From an uncultured Bacteroidales bacterium (lineage in GTDB: Bacteria > Bacteroidota > Bacteroidia > Bacteroidales > Bacteroidaceae): 6,551 nucleotides of DNA. Position numbers and translations under genes: made by a program. Location of the stretch: NCBI GenBank assembly GCA_902783615.1, contig CACZRQ010000215.1, positions 1-6,551 of the forward strand, given 5' to 3'. This document shows positions 1-6,117 of the stretch, in pieces; within the stretch, counting starts at the first letter, position 1; every line of letters starts with the position of its first letter. The notes under the pieces are model-generated. The model searched no databases. It worked only from the letters and a program-made list of their open reading frames with translations, and was not told the DNA's origin.

Positions 1-6
1 AAAAAG

Positions 7-251
7 TTGCCTTCACCCTTCACCTTTTCTTAAAACATCTTGATATTACTGGTTTATCAGGGTGAAGGGAGGTGAAGGCAGGTGAAGGGAGAGTGAAGGC
101 AGAACAATACTTATACTGCAATCACCAACTCATTAGGATTATCTTTCTTACTATCACCTTTCACCTTTGCCTTCACCTCCCTTCACCTCCCTTCACCATG
201 AAAGATGATAAACATCAATGGTTTTCTAAAAAAGGTGAAGGGTGAAGGCAA
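7..251. repeat. Nested inverted array of GTGAAGG / CCTTCAC heptamers
   Basis: This is a symmetric block built from one heptamer. CCTTCAC occurs at 10-16 and 17-23; GTGAAGG at 62-68, 72-78, 82-88 and 93-99; CCTTCAC at 170-176, 180-186 and 190-196; and GTGAAGG at 235-241 and 242-248. The outer arms 7-28 and 230-251 are perfect 22-base inverted repeats. The inner arm 61-80 is perfectly complementary to 168-187, and 61-78 also to 180-197. Outer copies sit 7 bases apart, inner copies 10 bases apart. As single-stranded DNA or RNA it would fold into two nested stems. The centre (about 104-150) is AT-rich and unremarkable. No gene overlaps it. I infer a protein-binding array or a mobile or replication-related structure; the function is unknown. 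Confidence 0.85.
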
Positions 252-413
252 ATTTCATGAGAGTTTTGTTTTTTTTGCAAGAGGGAAAAACAAGGGAGGT
301 GATTATAAAGCAACCCCGAAGTAAAAGGGTCGTTTACTACGTGAGGATGGCCTGCTAACTACGGGAAGATGAAAACAGCTCCTCGCAGGGTTCAAAATAC
401 GATTACTGCTTTT
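252..413. other. Unrecognised non-coding stretch, possibly structured
   Basis: I recognise no known RNA family or protein here. Visible elements are a small hairpin with arms GTAAA and TTTAC around an AGGGTCG loop (about 321-337) and distant arms CCTGC (351-355) and GCAGG (385-389). A near-perfect anti-SD complement, GGGAGGTGAT, lies at 294-303 but has no ATG at normal spacing, and it resembles the preceding GGGAGGTGAAG repeat units. A 33-codon frame runs from ATG 257 to TAA 358 with a basic C-terminal half (KQPRSKRVVYYVRMAC). It could be a leader peptide or chance. GGGTTCAA at 388-395 recurs at 446-453. An unknown small RNA is possible but unproven. Confidence 0.3.
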
Positions 414-620
414 GGATGCTGCAAGCATCCCCCTATAATAGCCGTGGGTTCAAGCACAGCGAGAACCTACGGATAATATGAATAAAAAAACAATCGACGC
501 TGAAGGCGTCGCCCAGCATGATGCAGGGGCACTCTTTCAGAGTGCAATTATTGATGCATCAACGTAAACCGCAGGTTCGTTCCGAACCCGCGGCTATTAT
601 GAGGCGACGCTTTCAGCGTC
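414..620. repeat. Cluster of short hairpins, several with TTC triloops (REP-like)
   Basis: Six hairpins and one palindrome follow each other closely. GGATGCT/AGCATCC is at 414-430. CCGTGGGTTC/GAACCTACGG is at 442-472 (one G-U pair, 11-base loop). CGACGC/GCGTCG is at 495-511. GCACTCT-TTC-AGAGTGC is at 529-545. The palindrome TTGATGCATCAA is at 551-562. A stem of about 10 bp with a TTC loop and one mismatch is at 569-593. GACGCT-TTC-AGCGTC is at 606-620. The segment 435-451 is the inverted copy of 584-600 with one mismatch in 17, which marks out a roughly 166-bp module. None is followed by a proper T-tract, so these do not look like simple terminators. Such intergenic hairpin clusters are familiar in Bacteroidales. 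A link to Y1 (RAYT-type) transposases is inference; no transposase gene is in the window. Confidence 0.7.
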
Positions 621-630
621 AAATAACAAA

Positions 631-773
631 AAAGACTCCCCCTCTTAGAGGGGGTGGCGCGAAGCGACGGGGGCGTGTGTTATTTCGGAATCAACAAACG
701 ATATTTTGGCATCAACACACTCCCTCCCCCTCCTGACGGAGGGTACTCCCCCTAACTGAGGGGGAGAGTCTTT
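631..773. repeat. REP/MITE-like element with inverted AAAGACTC ends
   Basis: The left end AAAGACTC (631-638) is inverted as GAGTCTTT (766-773), each adjoining a C-rich or G-rich tract. Inside are the perfect hairpin CCCCCTCT-T-AGAGGGGG (638-654), the motif GTGGCGCGAAGCGACGGGGG (654-673) with a GTGG foot and a CGC-GAA-GCG mini-hairpin, CCCTCC-TGAC-GGAGGG (728-743) and CTCCCCCT-AACTG-AGGGGGAG (746-766). The middle (about 676-720) is plain. The GGCGCGAAGCGACGG core is typical of Bacteroidetes REP sequences as I know them. No coding content is credible: the open frame 518-736 simply reads through the hairpins and gives an Arg/Pro-rich product. Confidence 0.65.
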
Positions 774-885
774 AAAGATGATCACCGCACGTAGGTAGGT
801 TACTTAATTAAGGGGAAGAGTCTTTAAAGTCTCCTCTACCAATATTACTTCCCCTTACTAAGCATGAGAGTCTTTTTAGAAGACT
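766..885. repeat. Three decayed direct repeats around GAGTCTTT
   Basis: GAGTCTTT occurs at 766-773, 818-825 and 868-875, spaced 52 and 50 bases. The first two share GAGTCTTTAAAG exactly, and each is preceded by a G-rich run (GGGGGA, AGGGGAA). The third copy has an adjoining hairpin AGTCTT-TTTAG-AAGACT (869-885) and a partner CCCC tract at 851-854. The series looks like degenerated duplications of the right end of the 631-773 element. Nothing else is visible between 774 and 908. Confidence 0.5.
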
Positions 886-908
886 GAGGATTTAGGAAGT
901 GATTTGGC

Positions 909-939
909 AAGAGGGGTGTGCAAAAAAGCACATCCTCTT
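909..939 (-). terminator. Hairpin at the trkA stop codon, possible terminator
   Basis: The arms AAGAGG-GG-TGTGC (909-921) and GCACA-T-CCTCTT (928-939) form an 11-bp stem with a small internal bulge and an AAAAAA loop. The trkA stop codon (938-940) lies in the distal arm. In the direction of trkA the stem is not followed by a T-tract, so intrinsic termination would be weak; RNA 3'-end stabilisation is an alternative role. Confidence 0.4.
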
Positions 940-1624
940 ATATCGAATTCCAGAAACGGCGGAAATCGGCATATTTGCCGAAGATTACCAGCTGGTCATC
1001 GGTCTGCAAAGCAAAATCCTCGGGAATTTCCACCAGCACATTGCGCTCGGTATAATTAATGCCCATGGCATTCTTCTGCACCCTGCCACGAATGGTAGCC
1101 AAGAGCTTCAGACCAAATTCCTCGGTGATATGCAGCTGAGGCACAGAATAGCCCACCAACTTCTCTGGCACATTGAATTTCGCCACAATATGGTTCTTAT
1201 CCACGCGGAAAGTCTCGATGTCGTAGCCAAACTCTATGCGCTCCACCATGTTATGGGCAGCATCAGCCTCAGGAGACAAAATTTTCTCGATGTTGAACGC
1301 TTGCATCACCGAACGATGCACATCATCGTTGGCACGAGCAAAGATGTGCTCCACTTTCATCTGCTTCAACAAAGCAGTGATGCGAACGGAAGCGCCAAAA
1401 TTTTCGCCAATGGCCACTATCACAGCATCCACATCGTGGAGAGGGAGGGCAGCCAACGCCATCTCATCGGTGGCATCCATCACAAATGCTGCCGCCAGTT
1501 TCTCCTTAATGGATTCTATATGAGCAGATTTTGAATCCACACCAATTACTTCATGGCCAACGGCAGCCAATTCCTCTGCCAACACATAGCCATAGTCTCC
1601 TAAACCAATTACAATGTATTTCAT
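938..1624 (-). CDS. trkA: Trk/Ktr potassium uptake regulatory protein TrkA
   Basis: This 228-residue cytoplasmic RCK protein should bind nucleotides and gate the TrkH K+ channel encoded just upstream. The N-terminal Rossmann/RCK_N half starts at once with the nucleotide-binding glycine motif GLGDYG (residues 7-12) and has the acidic residue D30 at the end of the second strand (EVIGVD), which in this family contacts the ribose. A TrkA_C (RCK_C) domain fills about 138-225. With a single RCK pair its length resembles KtrA (about 220 residues) rather than the duplicated TrkA of E. coli (about 458). The ATG at 1624 is the natural start because the strand-loop motif follows directly. It lies 70 bases downstream of trkH in the same orientation, probably one operon. 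A weak near-consensus -7-like sequence (minus strand TTATTTTG, 1647-1640) might allow some separate expression. Confidence 0.95.
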   Translation of the reverse strand: MKYIVIGLGDYGYVLAEELAAVGHEVIGVDSKSAHIESIKEKLAAAFVMDATDEMALAALPLHDVDAVIVAIGENFGASVRITALLKQMKVEHIFARANDDVHRSVMQAFNIEKILSPEADAAHNMVERIEFGYDIETFRVDKNHIVAKFNVPEKLVGYSVPQLHITEEFGLKLLATIRGRVQKNAMGINYTERNVLVEIPEDFALQTDDQLVIFGKYADFRRFWNSI

Positions 1625-1664
1625 AACTCAATCAATAATCAAAATAAAATTTTACAACATAATC

Positions 1665-1692
1665 GTCAATTGTCAATCGTCAATTGTCAATT
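1665..1692. repeat. Four tandem GTCAATY heptamers in the trkH-trkA gap
   Basis: The units are GTCAATT, GTCAATC, GTCAATT and GTCAATT in uninterrupted tandem; equivalently the 14-mer TCGTCAATTGTCAA is repeated perfectly at 1663-1676 and 1677-1690. Read on the coding (minus) strand it gives repeated TTGAC. It begins three bases past the trkH stop codon (1695-1697) and fills much of the 70-base gap before trkA. Unit-number variation by slippage is plausible. Confidence 0.85.
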
Positions 1693-1694
1693 AT

Positions 1695-3524
1695 TTAATT
1701 GATTATAATCTCCCCACTCGGATAGCGATAGTTCACCACCTTCTTTTGCTTTACCACTCCCATTAAAATGGTGATCATGCCCAAGCGTCCAATGAACATC
1801 AAGGGGATGATGACCGCCTTACCCGCATCGTGCAACGAAGCTGTGGCATTCAAACTGAAGCCATCGGTGCTCAATGCACCCAAACACTCATAAAACACTG
1901 CACGCAAAGGCAACTCAGGTTCCAAAATGTTGAGGATGAAAATGGAGAAGCCCAACACCGCCAAAGATGTCAGCACAGTACCATTCGACCTGCGAATAGA
2001 GTTGGCAGACAACTCGCGATGGAACACCTCCACCCTGTCTTCACCCCGCAGCATTGCCCTCAGGTTCAGCAACATCACGGCAAAGGTGTTCACCTTGATG
2101 CCACCCGCCGTAGATTGTGACGCACCACCAATCCACATCAACACCGAAAATATAATCATCGACGAGGTTGTCCACGAAAGTGGATCAATCGGTGCGAAGC
2201 CTACCGATCGTGGAATTACTGCCATAAAGAACGACTGTGTGAGCTTATCACCCACAGTCAGTCCTATCAACGCCCCATTCCACTCTAAAACAGCAAAGCA
2301 AACGGTAGGCACCGTGAGTAGCATCAGCGTCATAATCAGCACAATGCGTGTATTCAAGTTATATTGTCGATACACCTTCCTTTCCTCCCAACGATGATGA
2401 CGAAGCAAAACCCAAAGCCTTCGGATTCCATTCTTCAAGATATCCTTGAAATTCACCAGAATGGGGAAACCGATACCACCCAGAATCACCAGACAAGCCA
2501 GATAGAGGAAAAGAGGAGCATGATTGCTAAACACCAACGGGTTGGCCAATCCACCCTCCAACGTACTGAATCCAGCATTGCAGAAAGCCGACACAGCATG
2601 GAAAACCGAGAAGTTCACCTCCTCCATCAAATCATAGCCCAAAGTGCCATGAATATCAGTCCAGATGGCAAAGGCTCCCACGCCCTCAATCACCAGCGTA
2701 AACCCCAAAATATACAACAAGGTGGATAGTAGTGAACTGAGCGAGTTGCTACTCACCACATCCCTCACCATCATCTGGTTATAGATGCTTGTATTCCCCA
2801 TGAAGAACAGAGTGAAGAAGCTGGTGAACGTCATCACACCCAAGCCCCCTATCTGGAATAGCAGCATCAGCACCAGCATGCCTGCAGGGGTGAACGTCTG
2901 GGTGTAATCAATCGGACTCATGCCCGTTACACACACTGCACTGGTTGACAGAAACAGCGAATCGAGCCACGAAATGCCTTGATAGGTACATCGGGGAAGA
3001 AGCAATAATCCCGTACCTATCAGGATGATAAGCAGGAAACTGATTGCCAGAATGAGGGAGGGGTTCGCCCTACGCCCCAACAACAGCGAAAAGCCATGGG
3101 CCAGATTGACCAAGGCTATCACGATGCACACTCCTACACGGTAAGACTCGCTCTTCATCAACAGCCAAAATTGCCGTATAGGACCTTCAGGAGGCTGGTG
3201 GAAGAACAAGGGTATCAGCGTAAGTAGCAGAACGACAGCCAAAATCCACGAGAAGGTGTTCATCTCATGCCGTGTATTGCCATAACGCAACATCAAACGA
3301 GACAGCAAATCCACCAGAAACACAATCCACACGGTTCGATACACCAAGCTCAACGTCTGCATATCGGAGACCGAAATCACGAAACCATGCTCGTACACCA
3401 CTGCCAACAGCACCACCACCGATGCCGCAAATGCCAGCAAGCGGATACCGCCCAATAGGAATTTTATGTAGGGATAAATCCATCGGTTACGGTACAACAG
3501 AAACTTGTTATCCGACAATTTCAT
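1695..3524 (-). CDS. trkH: TrkH-family potassium uptake protein (membrane subunit)
   Basis: This 609-residue integral membrane protein is the K+-translocating subunit that works with TrkA. The four filter loops are visible, each with its glycine: STSAVCVTG (G201), AVSAFCNAGFS (G318), AVIPRSVGF (G442) and GALSTDGFS (G555). The conserved GGASQSTAGGIKV stretch at 466-478 sits in the third repeat. The superfamily core (KtrB about 445, TrkH about 480 residues) begins near residue 150; before it is an extra hydrophobic section with about three to four membrane spans (about 20-45, 60-80, 92-108, 130-148). The fourth loop has D554 next to the filter glycine, a slightly unusual choice. ATG 3524 follows the upstream promoter box by 35 bases. 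It is divergent from trpB and leads the trkH-trkA unit. Confidence 0.95.
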   Translation of the reverse strand: MKLSDNKFLLYRNRWIYPYIKFLLGGIRLLAFAASVVVLLAVVYEHGFVISVSDMQTLSLVYRTVWIVFLVDLLSRLMLRYGNTRHEMNTFSWILAVVLLLTLIPLFFHQPPEGPIRQFWLLMKSESYRVGVCIVIALVNLAHGFSLLLGRRANPSLILAISFLLIILIGTGLLLLPRCTYQGISWLDSLFLSTSAVCVTGMSPIDYTQTFTPAGMLVLMLLFQIGGLGVMTFTSFFTLFFMGNTSIYNQMMVRDVVSSNSLSSLLSTLLYILGFTLVIEGVGAFAIWTDIHGTLGYDLMEEVNFSVFHAVSAFCNAGFSTLEGGLANPLVFSNHAPLFLYLACLVILGGIGFPILVNFKDILKNGIRRLWVLLRHHRWEERKVYRQYNLNTRIVLIMTLMLLTVPTVCFAVLEWNGALIGLTVGDKLTQSFFMAVIPRSVGFAPIDPLSWTTSSMIIFSVLMWIGGASQSTAGGIKVNTFAVMLLNLRAMLRGEDRVEVFHRELSANSIRRSNGTVLTSLAVLGFSIFILNILEPELPLRAVFYECLGALSTDGFSLNATASLHDAGKAVIIPLMFIGRLGMITILMGVVKQKKVVNYRYPSGEIIIN

Positions 3525-3559
3525 GGTTTCACATCATGCAATTAACAGGCAAACTTAAT

Positions 3560-3567
3560 CAAAAGTA
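3560..3567 (-). promoter_or_regulatory. Bacteroidetes -7 box for trkH-trkA
   Basis: The minus strand reads TACTTTTG, a full match to the Bacteroidetes -7 consensus TAnnTTTG. A TTTG lies upstream (plus CAAA, 3591-3594) with a 23-base spacer, a few bases longer than the usual 19-21. The predicted transcript would start near 3553, about 30 bases before the ATG of trkH. Confidence 0.5.
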
Positions 3568-3619
3568 GAATTATAAGCAAAAAAAAGGAGCAAAAAGCGT
3601 CTGTTTTAAAAATAATGAT

Positions 3620-3627
3620 TACTTTTG
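3620..3627 (+). promoter_or_regulatory. Bacteroidetes -7 box for trpB
   Basis: TACTTTTG matches TAnnTTTG and lies 30 bases before the trpB ATG. No good TTTG is found at the -33 position (only a weak TCTG at 3600-3603). The octamer is identical to the divergent trkH box. The leader is only about 25 bases, so there is no room for an attenuator such as the Bacteroid-trp leader RNA. Confidence 0.55.
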
Positions 3628-3657
3628 TGCCAAATTTTCACTAAAAACTATACGAAA

Positions 3658-5028
3658 ATGAGTAACAAGACAAAAAGATTTATCCTCCCAGAGGAGGAAA
3701 TACCACGCTACTGGTACAACATTCAAGCAGACATGGTGAACAAGCCACTGCCGCCCATTCATCCAGCCACCAAACAACCTTTGAAGGCTGAGGACTTGTT
3801 TCCTATCTTCCCTGAGGAGTGCTGCCGCCAGGAAATGAACCAGACGGATCAATGGATCGAGATCCCTGAGGAAGTGCGCGATATGTACAAGTATTATCGC
3901 TCTACTCCGTTGGTACGCGCCTACGGTTTGGAAAAGGCATTGGGTACCCCTGCACATATATATTTTAAGAACGAGAGCGTGAGCCCTATGGGTTCACATA
4001 AGCTGAACTCTGCCCTACCTCAGGCTTATTATGCGAAGCAAGAGGGTACTACCAACATCACCACCGAGACCGGTGCTGGCCAGTGGGGTGCTGCCTTGTC
4101 ATACGCAGCTCGCCTGTTTGGTCTCGAGGCTGCCGTATATCAGGTGAAGATCAGCTATGAGCAGAAGCCTTACCGTCGCAGCATCATGCAGACATTTGGC
4201 GCTCAAGTGACTCCATCACCCTCTATGTCAACCCGAGCTGGTAAGGATATCCTCACACGCGACCCATTCCATCAAGGTTCATTGGGTACCGCTATCTCTG
4301 AGGCTATCGAGTTGGCCATGATGACTCCTAATTGTAAATACACTTTAGGTTCTGTGCTGAATCATGTGGGTCTGCATCAGACAATCATCGGTTTGGAAGC
4401 TGAGAAGCAGATGGCTATGGCTGGCGAATATCCAGATATGGTGATTGGCTGCTTTGGCGGTGGATCAAACTTCAGTGGCATCGCATTCCCATTCATGCGC
4501 CACACCATCCTGGAAGGCAAACAGACTCGCTACATTGCAGCTGAGCCTGATTCTTGTCCGAAGCTCACACGTGGTAAGTTTGAATACGACTTTGGTGACG
4601 AGTCTGGCTTGACACCACTGTTGCCTATGTACACCTTGGGTCACAATTTCCGTCCTGCCAACATCCATGCAGGTGGTTTGCGCTATCATGGTGCCGGCGT
4701 CATCATCTCTCAGTTACTGAAAGACAAGATGATGGAAGCTGTTGACATACCTCAGCTCGAAACCTTTCAGGCAGGTACGCTGTTTGCACGTGCCGAGGGT
4801 ATCATCCCTGCTCCCGAGTCATCTCACGCCATCGCTGCCACCATCCGTGAGGCGAAGAAGTGCATCGAGACGGGCGAGGAGAAAGTGATTCTGTTCAACC
4901 TCTCAGGTCATGGCCTGATTGATATGGCTGCCTACGATCAGTACATCGCCGGCAACTTGCAAAACTACCGAGTTACCGATGACGATCTGAACAAATCATT
5001 GGCCGATGCCGATGCTTTGAACAAATAA
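3658..5028 (+). CDS. trpB: Tryptophan synthase beta chain, TrpB2 type (PLP-dependent)
   Basis: This 456-residue cytoplasmic fold-type II PLP enzyme condenses indole with L-serine (or, in some TrpB2 enzymes, phosphoserine) to give tryptophan. The PLP lysine is K115 in GSHKLNSA (112-119), the catalytic glutamate E137 is in ETGAGQWG, the phosphate-binding loop GCFGGGSN is at 264-271, and the cofactor-ring serine is probably in NLSGHG (424-429). The length (about 450, against about 400 for classic TrpB1) and the N-terminal extension starting with YWYNIQAD are those of TrpB2. A TTG 33 bases upstream is in frame, but it overlaps the -7 promoter box, so ATG 3658 is preferred. There is no trpA or other trp gene in the window: the gene is monocistronic, divergent from trkH and closed by a terminator. 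A salvage role for indole is inference. Confidence 0.95.
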   Translation: MSNKTKRFILPEEEIPRYWYNIQADMVNKPLPPIHPATKQPLKAEDLFPIFPEECCRQEMNQTDQWIEIPEEVRDMYKYYRSTPLVRAYGLEKALGTPAHIYFKNESVSPMGSHKLNSALPQAYYAKQEGTTNITTETGAGQWGAALSYAARLFGLEAAVYQVKISYEQKPYRRSIMQTFGAQVTPSPSMSTRAGKDILTRDPFHQGSLGTAISEAIELAMMTPNCKYTLGSVLNHVGLHQTIIGLEAEKQMAMAGEYPDMVIGCFGGGSNFSGIAFPFMRHTILEGKQTRYIAAEPDSCPKLTRGKFEYDFGDESGLTPLLPMYTLGHNFRPANIHAGGLRYHGAGVIISQLLKDKMMEAVDIPQLETFQAGTLFARAEGIIPAPESSHAIAATIREAKKCIETGEEKVILFNLSGHGLIDMAAYDQYIAGNLQNYRVTDDDLNKSLADADALNK

Positions 5029-5053
5029 ATTACTTGTTATAATGTAAACGATG

Positions 5054-5089
5054 CGGCTGGCTGTGGGGCAACCCCTGCCAGCCGTTTTT
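5054..5089 (+). terminator. Rho-independent terminator of trpB
   Basis: CGGCTGGC (5054-5061) pairs with GCCAGCCG (5077-5084), with an inner GGGG-CAAA-type helix (5065-5068 with 5072-5075) closing the loop, followed by TTTTT (5085-5089). It starts 25 bases after the trpB stop. The converging permease gene ends at 5089, so the same stem directly follows its stop codon; on that strand the T-tract is poor. Confidence 0.85.
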
Positions 5090-6117
5090 CAATTCATCTG
5101 ATGCGTGCCACGCTGACTCATGATGACATAGATGATTACTGGAGCACCCACAATGGGGGTGATGGCATTCAAAGGAATGATGCCATTCTCGCCTGGTAAC
5201 ACACACAACAGATTACAAAGAAGTGCTACGGCACTGCCTGTGAGCATCGTGACAGGCAGGAGCGAATGATGATTCTCGGTGCCCAAAATCAACCTGGCCA
5301 CATGGGGAACCGCCAAACCGATGAAAGCGATGGGACCACAGAATGCAGTGGTAATGGCTGTCAGCAAACCCGTGATAATCAGCAGATAGTTTCTGAGTCG
5401 CCAGGTATTCACACCCAAGTTGGTGGCATAGCGTTCACCCAACAGCATGGCATTCAATGGCTTCACCAAGAGGATGGAACAGAGCAAGCCCGTAAGCACA
5501 ACGGCTGCAAACGAGGGCATCTGTTGCATCGACACCCCGCCAAAATTTCCCAAGCCCCACACCAAGTAGGATTGCACGCCCTCTTCTGTAGCGAAGAAAT
5601 TAAGCAATGAGATGGCCGATGAAGCGATATAACCCACCATGATGCCAGTTATCAGCAACATCACACTGCTACGAATGATGGTAGAAAAGAAAAGAATCAG
5701 AGCCATGATGGTCATCGCCCCTAAGAAGGCACCGATGATGACCGAGAAGAAGCCTGTGATACTGAAAGCTGCGGTAGTGATGCTTCCTCCAAAGGCCAAC
5801 ATCACCAGTGCTACACCCAAGCTGGCTCCAGCATCGATGCCCAAGATGGATGGCCCCGCCAAAGGATTCTTCAACACGGTTTGCAACATCAAACCACATA
5901 CTGCCAACGAAGCGCCACACAGCAAAGCCGTCAATGCCTGGGGCAACCTGCTCTGCCAGATAATGAAACGCCAACTGGGTTTGGCAGCCTCATCACCCAA
6001 CAGAATGCCAATCACATCGCCAGCAGGTATGGATATCGATCCCACCAGCAGGTTGGCCATAAACAGCAGCAGTATCACCACCACCAGTCCCAATCCATAT
6101 TTCGTTCCTTTATTCAT
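5089..6117 (-). CDS. FecCD/BtuC-family ABC transporter permease
   Basis: This 342-residue inner-membrane permease belongs to the importers for iron-siderophore, heme or vitamin B12 (FecCD family, usual length 320-350, about ten membrane spans). Family signatures seen are SRLPQALTALLCGASLAVCG (56-75), NPLAGPSILGIDAGASLG (84-101), GPIAFIGLAVPHVARL (261-276, the loop region that contacts the ATPase) and PLNAITPIVGAPVIIYV (315-331). The start overlaps the end of the binding-protein gene by 8 bases (ATGAATAA), which indicates translational coupling. The operon ends here: the next gene downstream is convergent, so no ATPase follows. The ligand cannot be told from this sequence; cobalamin, heme and ferric chelates are all possible, so I give no symbol. 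Confidence 0.93.
   Translation of the reverse strand: MNKGTKYGLGLVVVILLLFMANLLVGSISIPAGDVIGILLGDEAAKPSWRFIIWQSRLPQALTALLCGASLAVCGLMLQTVLKNPLAGPSILGIDAGASLGVALVMLAFGGSITTAAFSITGFFSVIIGAFLGAMTIMALILFFSTIIRSSVMLLITGIMVGYIASSAISLLNFFATEEGVQSYLVWGLGNFGGVSMQQMPSFAAVVLTGLLCSILLVKPLNAMLLGERYATNLGVNTWRLRNYLLIITGLLTAITTAFCGPIAFIGLAVPHVARLILGTENHHSLLPVTMLTGSAVALLCNLLCVLPGENGIIPLNAITPIVGAPVIIYVIMSQRGTHQMN

Noticed and set aside
7..251. CRISPR array
   Set aside because: Repeats are only 7 bases, spaced 7 or 10 bases and arranged in inverted arms; there are no 25-40 base repeats with unique spacers and no cas genes.
294..303. Shine-Dalgarno site for a gene
   Set aside because: No ATG lies at a suitable distance, Bacteroidales rarely use SD sites, and the sequence resembles the neighbouring GGGAGGTGAAG repeat units.
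388..400. T-arm of a tRNA (GGGTTCAAAATAC)
   Set aside because: No cloverleaf can be built around it: the acceptor, D and anticodon arms are missing.
435..620. Integron attC sites
   Set aside because: The hairpins lack the GTTRRRY/RYYYAAC core pair, and there are no cassette genes or integrase.
518..736. 72-codon open frame on the plus strand
   Set aside because: It reads straight through the hairpin and REP-like repeats; the Arg/Pro/Gly-rich product is the usual spurious translation of such elements.
899..1534. 211-codon open frame on the plus strand
   Set aside because: It lies antisense to trkA, which has a complete RCK protein with clear motifs; the His-rich product matches nothing recognisable.
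3625..3657. Upstream TTG start for trpB adding 11 residues
   Set aside because: The TTG overlaps the predicted -7 promoter box, and ATG 3658 gives the normal TrpB2 N-terminus.
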